Positions 59,940 through 64,000 of a stretch of 64,000 nucleotides of DNA are shown here, one piece after another. This stretch comes from Streptomyces fradiae. GTDB taxonomy: Bacteria > Actinomycetota > Actinomycetes > Streptomycetales > Streptomycetaceae. Below the pieces are notes generated by a model. The model was not told the DNA's origin and ran no database searches. It was given only the letters and a program-made list of their open reading frames with translations. The stretch spans positions 6,138,001 through 6,202,000 of the forward strand of contig NZ_CP065958.1 in the NCBI RefSeq assembly GCF_041270065.1. The letters run 5' to 3'. A program made the translations under genes and the position numbers. Position 1 is the stretch's first letter. Each line of letters opens with the position of its first letter.

Positions 59940-60173
59940 ATGACCAATCCCTTCGACGACCCGGACGGTACCTACCGCGTGCTCGCCAACGACGAGGGGC
60001 AGCACTGCCTCTGGCCGGCGGCGCTGGACGTCCCCCGGGGCTGGCACACCCGGCGGGACGCGGGCACCCGGCAGGAATGCCTCGACTTCGTCACCGAGCA
60101 CTGGACGGACCTGCGCCCGGCCGGCCTGCTGCACGCGGCGGACGCGGCGGACGCGACGGGCGGCGCCCGGTGA
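59940..60173 (+). CDS. MbtH-like protein
   Basis: 77 residues with the family core NDEGQHCLWP...VPRGW and the third tryptophan in EHWTDLRP. Chaperone that binds NRPS adenylation domains. AGGAG ribosome site 6 nt before the ATG; an ATG at 59907 overlapping the NRPS stop has no such site. The C-terminal [12 protein letters not shown] tail is repetitive. Confidence 0.95.
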   Translation: MTNPFDDPDGTYRVLANDEGQHCLWPAALDVPRGWHTRRDAGTRQECLDFVTEHWTDLRPAGLLHAADAADATGGAR

Positions 60174-61378
60174 GCGACGCGAGGACGCCCGTCGGCGTCG
60201 ACCTGCTGAATCCCGACGTCTACGCGGTCGACAACCAGCCCCGGCTGTGGCGGCGGCTGCAGAACGACTGCCCGGTCGGCTGGCACGAACCCACGCCCGG
60301 CGTCCCCGGGTTCTGGGTGCTGTCCCGGTACGCGGACATCATGGAGGTGTTCAAGGACACCACCACCTTCAGCTCGGCCCGCGGCAACATCCTGGGCACC
60401 CTGCTCGCCGGCGGCGACCCCGCCGGCGGGCAGATGCTGGCCGTCACCGACCCGCCGCACCACCGCGACCTGCGCCGCATCCTCCAGGGCGGCTTCTCGG
60501 CACGCTCGATGCGGCGCATCGCCGACAGCGTCCGCGTGGTCGCGCGACGGCTGGTCGCCGAGGCCGTGGCCCGCGGCGGCTGCGACTTCGTGGCGGACAT
60601 TGCGGCGCGCATCCCGCTGGAGGCGATCTGCGAACTGCTCGCCGTCCCCGTCGAGGACCGCGCGCGCATGCTGGAGCTCACCTCGACGGCGCTCGACGCG
60701 GAGAGCACGCCGATGGAGGCCGCCAGGGCGCAGAGCGACATCATGAACTACTACGCGAAGCTGGTGCCCGAACGCCGGGCGGACCCGGGGGACGACGCCG
60801 TCAGCATGCTGGCGACCGGGGCGATCGACGGACGGCCGCTGAGCGAGGTCGAGGTCTTCCTCAACTGCTACAACCTCATCATCGGCGGCGACGAGACCAC
60901 CCGCTTCTCCGGCGCCGGCGGCCTGCTCGCGCTGATCGAGCACCCGGACCAGTGGCGGCTGCTCAAGGAGCGGCCCGACGTCATCGACAGCGCCGTGGAG
61001 GAGATCGTCCGCTGGACCTCGCCCGCGCTGCACATCGCGCGCGTCGCGACCGCCGACACCACCGTCCGGGGCGCCCGGATCGCCGCGGGCGACATCGTCA
61101 CGCTGTGGATCGGCGCGGCCAACCGGGACGAGGAGGTGTTCGAGGACCCGTACGCCTTCGACCTGGCGCGCACGCCCAACAAACACATGGCGTACGGCTT
61201 CGGACCCCACTTCTGCCTGGGCGGCGCGCTCGCCCGGATCGAGATGCGGATCCTCTTCGAGGAGATCCGCGACCAGGTGGGCACCGTCCGCCTGGCCGGT
61301 GACGTCGCCTACTCGCGGTCCAACTTCCTCACCGGCGTCAGCAGGCTCCCCGTCGCCTTCACCCCGAGCACCCGCTGA
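60170..61378 (+). CDS. Cytochrome P450 (CYP, class I)
   Basis: 402 residues. I-helix GGDETTR, K-helix EEIVRW, haem loop [19 protein letters not shown] start overlapping the MbtH stop codon. Placed with the assembly line, it may hydroxylate picolinate at C3 (the role reported for a P450 in nikkomycin formation) or introduce the C=C of the hydroxy-methylpentenoate unit after assembly. No ferredoxin is encoded here. Confidence 0.95.
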   Translation: MSDARTPVGVDLLNPDVYAVDNQPRLWRRLQNDCPVGWHEPTPGVPGFWVLSRYADIMEVFKDTTTFSSARGNILGTLLAGGDPAGGQMLAVTDPPHHRDLRRILQGGFSARSMRRIADSVRVVARRLVAEAVARGGCDFVADIAARIPLEAICELLAVPVEDRARMLELTSTALDAESTPMEAARAQSDIMNYYAKLVPERRADPGDDAVSMLATGAIDGRPLSEVEVFLNCYNLIIGGDETTRFSGAGGLLALIEHPDQWRLLKERPDVIDSAVEEIVRWTSPALHIARVATADTTVRGARIAAGDIVTLWIGAANRDEEVFEDPYAFDLARTPNKHMAYGFGPHFCLGGALARIEMRILFEEIRDQVGTVRLAGDVAYSRSNFLTGVSRLPVAFTPSTR

Positions 61379-61400
61379 CGTCCCCGACCAAGGAAAAGGC

Positions 61401-62522
61401 ATGATGCCGAGCACCACCAGGCCCCGACTGCGTCCGGCCCTCGACGCCGTTCCCGGCTACACGCCGGCCCGCGTCCCCGCCGGCGAGGCACCGGTCCACC
61501 GGCTGGCCGCCAACGAGAGCCCCTACCCGCCGCTGCCCGGCGTCCTGGAGCGGCTCGCGGCCACCGCGGCCGACGCCCACCGCTACCCCGACTGGGGCTG
61601 CCGCGAGCTGACCGCCGAACTCGCCGCACGGCTCGACGTCCCCGCCGCGCACCTCGCGGTGGGCAACGGCTCGGTCGGCCTCACCCAGCAGCTGCTGCAG
61701 ATCACCACAGGACCGGGCGACGAGGTCCTCTTCGCCTGGCGCTCCTTCGAGGCGTACCCGGTGATGACCCGGCTGGCCGGCGCCGTACCGGTCCAGGTGC
61801 CGCTGACCGGCGACGAACGGCACGACCTCGAGGCCATGGCCCGGGCCGTGACCGGGCGGACCCGGCTGGTCATCGTCTGCAACCCCAACAACCCGACCGG
61901 CACCGTCGTCGGCCGCGCCGCCCTGGAGACCTTCCTGGACCGGGTGCCGGCGGACGTCCTGGTGGTCCTGGACGAGGCGTACATCGAGTTCGCCGACGAC
62001 CCGGACCACCCGGACGGCGTGGAGCTCTACCGGGACCGCCCCAACGTCTGCGTCCTGCGCACCTTCTCGAAGGCGCACGGCCTCGCGGGGGTACGGGTCG
62101 GGTACGCGGTCGCGCACGAGCCGGTGGCCGCGGCCCTGCGCAAGGCCGCGGTCCCCTTCGGCGTGAGCCAGTTCGCCCAGGACGCGGCGGTCGCCTCACT
62201 GCGCGCCGAGTCCGCGATGCGCGAACGCGTCGCCGCGCTGACGGCCGAGCGCACCCGGGTCGTCGCGGAGCTGACGGCCCGGGGCTTGACCGTCGCCGAG
62301 ACGCGGGCGAACTTCGTGTGGCTCCGGCTCGGCGCCCGTACCGAGGAGTTCGCCGACGCCTGCGCCGCGGCGGGCGTGTCCGTCATGGCGTTCCCGGGCG
62401 AGGGCGTACGGGTCACCATCGGGGAGGCCGCCGCCAACGACGCGTTCCTGGGCTGTGCGTCGCGCTTCCGCACCGGGCACGCGGCGGCCGGGCACACCGG
62501 TGAGCAGGGGAGCACCGCATGA
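61401..62522 (+). CDS. HisC-like aromatic/histidinol-phosphate aminotransferase
   Basis: 373 residues, fold-type I PLP enzyme. ANESPYPP N-terminal block, [15 protein letters not shown] and Schiff-base lysine in [15 protein letters not shown]. Actinobacterial HisC relatives often transaminate aromatic keto acids. With no histidine genes around, the fitting substrate is 3-pyridylpyruvate, giving 3-(3-pyridyl)-L-alanine for NRPS module 2. Two ATGs in tandem (61401, 61404) after AAGGAAAAGG. Co-translated with the flavin reductase. Confidence 0.92.
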   Translation: MMPSTTRPRLRPALDAVPGYTPARVPAGEAPVHRLAANESPYPPLPGVLERLAATAADAHRYPDWGCRELTAELAARLDVPAAHLAVGNGSVGLTQQLLQITTGPGDEVLFAWRSFEAYPVMTRLAGAVPVQVPLTGDERHDLEAMARAVTGRTRLVIVCNPNNPTGTVVGRAALETFLDRVPADVLVVLDEAYIEFADDPDHPDGVELYRDRPNVCVLRTFSKAHGLAGVRVGYAVAHEPVAAALRKAAVPFGVSQFAQDAAVASLRAESAMRERVAALTAERTRVVAELTARGLTVAETRANFVWLRLGARTEEFADACAAAGVSVMAFPGEGVRVTIGEAAANDAFLGCASRFRTGHAAAGHTGEQGSTA

Positions 62523-63040
62523 CCGCCACCGTGGCGGAGACCCGGTTCAAGGACGTCATGGCCGGCGTGAGCGGCCCGGTGACCGTCGTGACCGCCTTCG
62601 ACCAGGGCGTGCCGCACGGCACCACGGTCACCGCGTTCGCCTCCCTCTCCCTCGACCCCCCGATGGTCACCGTCGCGCTGAGCGAGACCTCCACCCTGCT
62701 GCCCAGGATCATCCGGTCCGGACGGTTCGGGGTGAACGTGCTCGCCGCCTCCCAGGAGGAGCTGGCCGGCCGCTTCGCCCGGCGTGACGTGGACCGCTTC
62801 GCCGGCGCGGACTGGCACGCCGACAACGGGCTGCCGCGGCTCGCCGGCTGCCTCGGCTGGGTCACCTGCGACATCGCGGGGACGGTCCGGGGCGGCGACC
62901 ACGTCCTGCTGCTCGGTGCGGTGACGGGCGCCCGGCGGAGCTTCCGGGAAGCGCCTCTGATCTACGTCGATCGTGCCTTCGGTACGCTCGGACCCGGCTC
63001 CAAGATCATGCCCGCTGTCACGTCAAGGACTATTTCATGA
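62519..63040 (+). CDS. Flavin reductase (HpaC-like)
   Basis: 173 residues with the flavin-reductase domain blocks ([19 protein letters not shown] and [18 protein letters not shown]). Supplies reduced flavin to a separate oxygenase, most likely the LLM-class enzyme at 39615. Its start overlaps the HisC-like stop and its stop overlaps the FabV start, both ATGA, so the three are one translational unit. Confidence 0.92.
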   Translation: MTATVAETRFKDVMAGVSGPVTVVTAFDQGVPHGTTVTAFASLSLDPPMVTVALSETSTLLPRIIRSGRFGVNVLAASQEELAGRFARRDVDRFAGADWHADNGLPRLAGCLGWVTCDIAGTVRGGDHVLLLGAVTGARRSFREAPLIYVDRAFGTLGPGSKIMPAVTSRTIS

Positions 63041-64000
63041 GCGAACGCGTCATCACCCCGCGCAACCGCGGCTTCCTCTTTCTGGACGCGCACCCCGCCG
63101 GTTGCACCCGCCTGGTGAACGACATGTGGCGCTCGGCCGCCGCCCGGCCCGCCGAGGACCTCGGCGAGGACGCGCCCGTGGCCCTGGTCATCGGCTCCTC
63201 CTCCGGCTACGGCCTGGCCGCCGCGGTCGCCGGGCTCGCCCGCGCGGGCATCCGCGGCATCGGCGTCTCCTTCGAGAAGGCGCCGACCGCGCGCCGGACC
63301 GGAACCGCGGGCTGGTACCGCACCGCGGCCACCGCCGAACTGGCCCGGGAGGCCGGGCGCGAGATGTACTTCCTCAACGGCGACGCGTTCTCCGACGACA
63401 TGAAGGACCAGGTCGCCGACCTGATCGAGAAGCGTTTCGGCCGGCTCGACCACCTGATCTACTCGGTGGCGGCCCCGCGCCGCACCGACCCCGAGACGGG
63501 CGTCACCTACGCCTCGGCCCTCAAGCCGATCGGCGGCACGGCCCGTACCAAGACCCTCGTCTTCGACGAGGACGGGCAGCCGGACGTGCGGGAGGTGGCG
63601 ACCGAGCCCGCCGACGAGGACGAGATCGCGCAGACGGTCGCCGTGATGGGCGGCACCGACTGGGAGCGGTGGGTGTCCCACCTGGCCGGCCGGCGGCTGC
63701 TCGCCGACGGTTTCAGCACGGCGGCCCTGTCGTACATCGGCTCTCCGCTGACGGCCGACATCTACCGGCAGGGCACGATCGGCGCCGCCAAGGCCCATCT
63801 GGAGCAGACCGCCCGGACGCTCGACGCGCGGCTGCGCGAGCTCTGCGGGGGGCGCGCGGTGACCTCGGTCAACGGCGCCGCCGTCACGCAGTCGTCGACC
63901 GCCATTCCGGGCATCGCCCTGTACACGGGCCTGCTGCGGGGCGTCCTCGCGGACGGCATGGTGTCCCCGGTCGACCAGCTGGCGGAGCTGTGGGACCAGC
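63037..64000 (+). CDS. fabV: FabV-type enoyl-ACP (trans-2-enoyl-CoA) reductase (3' truncated)
   Basis: First 321 codons of about 400. NADH-binding VIGSSSGYGLAAAVAGLA near the N-terminus and the FabV-specific Y-x8-K active site, Tyr243 and Lys252 (IYRQGTIGAAK), in place of the Y-x6-K of FabI/InhA. FabV enzymes resist inhibitors of FabI. Pyridomycin is a known inhibitor of InhA, so a second, different enoyl reductase at the end of the biosynthetic operon is best read as self-resistance. A tailoring role as a trans enoyl reductase is the alternative. Confidence 0.93.
   Translation, partial: MSERVITPRNRGFLFLDAHPAGCTRLVNDMWRSAAARPAEDLGEDAPVALVIGSSSGYGLAAAVAGLARAGIRGIGVSFEKAPTARRTGTAGWYRTAATAELAREAGREMYFLNGDAFSDDMKDQVADLIEKRFGRLDHLIYSVAAPRRTDPETGVTYASALKPIGGTARTKTLVFDEDGQPDVREVATEPADEDEIAQTVAVMGGTDWERWVSHLAGRRLLADGFSTAALSYIGSPLTADIYRQGTIGAAKAHLEQTARTLDARLRELCGGRAVTSVNGAAVTQSSTAIPGIALYTGLLRGVLADGMVSPVDQLAELWDQ

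Overview
The window is high-GC actinomycete DNA, most probably Streptomyces: roughly 70% or more GC, GTG/TTG starts, ATGA-type gene overlaps, an AfsQ/DesR-like two-component pair, a SARP regulator and at least one TTA codon. I see no rRNA, tRNA, CRISPR array or insertion sequence.

Layout. (1) 1-5140: end of an ABC exporter, a DUF418-type membrane protein, and a response regulator/histidine kinase pair. (2) 5101-12316, minus strand: a compact operon for a C-P bond natural product or lipid. It encodes PEP phosphomutase, phosphonopyruvate decarboxylase and 2-aminoethylphosphonate aminotransferase, preceded by a fatty-acid-hydroxylase-type membrane protein and a PlsC acyltransferase and followed by a large FAD/NAD(P)-binding protein. 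(3) 12488-18045: P450, SARP, FadR-type GntR, type II thioesterase, LOG-family phosphoribohydrolase and PPTase. (4) 17916-34032: aryl-AMP ligase 1 with carrier 1, a private nadA-nadB-nadC set, a one-module type I PKS (KS-AT-KR-DH-ACP), a four-gene hydroxymalonyl-ACP set without an O-methyltransferase, and an SDR. (5) 34107-41830: HTTM and DUF5819 membrane proteins, a tautomerase, a DegT aminotransferase, aryl-AMP ligase 2 with carrier 2, an LLM flavoprotein and a NikD-like amine oxidase. (6) 41857-64000: NRPS (C-A-T-C-A-T), PKS (KS-AT-cMT-ACP), NRPS (C-pseudoA-acyl ligase-KR-T-TE), MbtH, P450, HisC-like aminotransferase, flavin reductase and a FabV-type enoyl reductase cut by the window end.

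Interpretation. Regions 3-6 look like a biosynthetic cluster for pyridomycin or a close relative: a 3-hydroxypicolinate starter on a free carrier, a Thr module (code DFWNVGMVHK), an aromatic-type module with a polar twist suited to 3-(3-pyridyl)alanine (DAWTVASVSK), one methylated ketide extension, and a last module with an embedded ketoreductase.

The most interesting inference is a complete route to the pyridylalanine building block. NadB/NadA/NadC make nicotinate mononucleotide; the LOG-family enzyme could release nicotinate; ligase 1 would load it on carrier 1; the one-module PKS would extend it with hydroxymalonyl-ACP; ketoreduction and dehydration would leave the enol of 3-pyridylpyruvate; the HisC-like enzyme would transaminate it. 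A polyketide module would thus serve as a two-carbon homologation machine that turns an aryl acid into an alpha-amino acid. FabV, an enoyl reductase class distinct from InhA/FabI, would fit as self-resistance because pyridomycin inhibits InhA.

Two divergent promoter regions (near 20150 and 39240), each in front of a ligase/carrier pair, share 11-bp-spaced TTTAG repeats placed 10 bp before a TANNNT box, as expected for SARP control.
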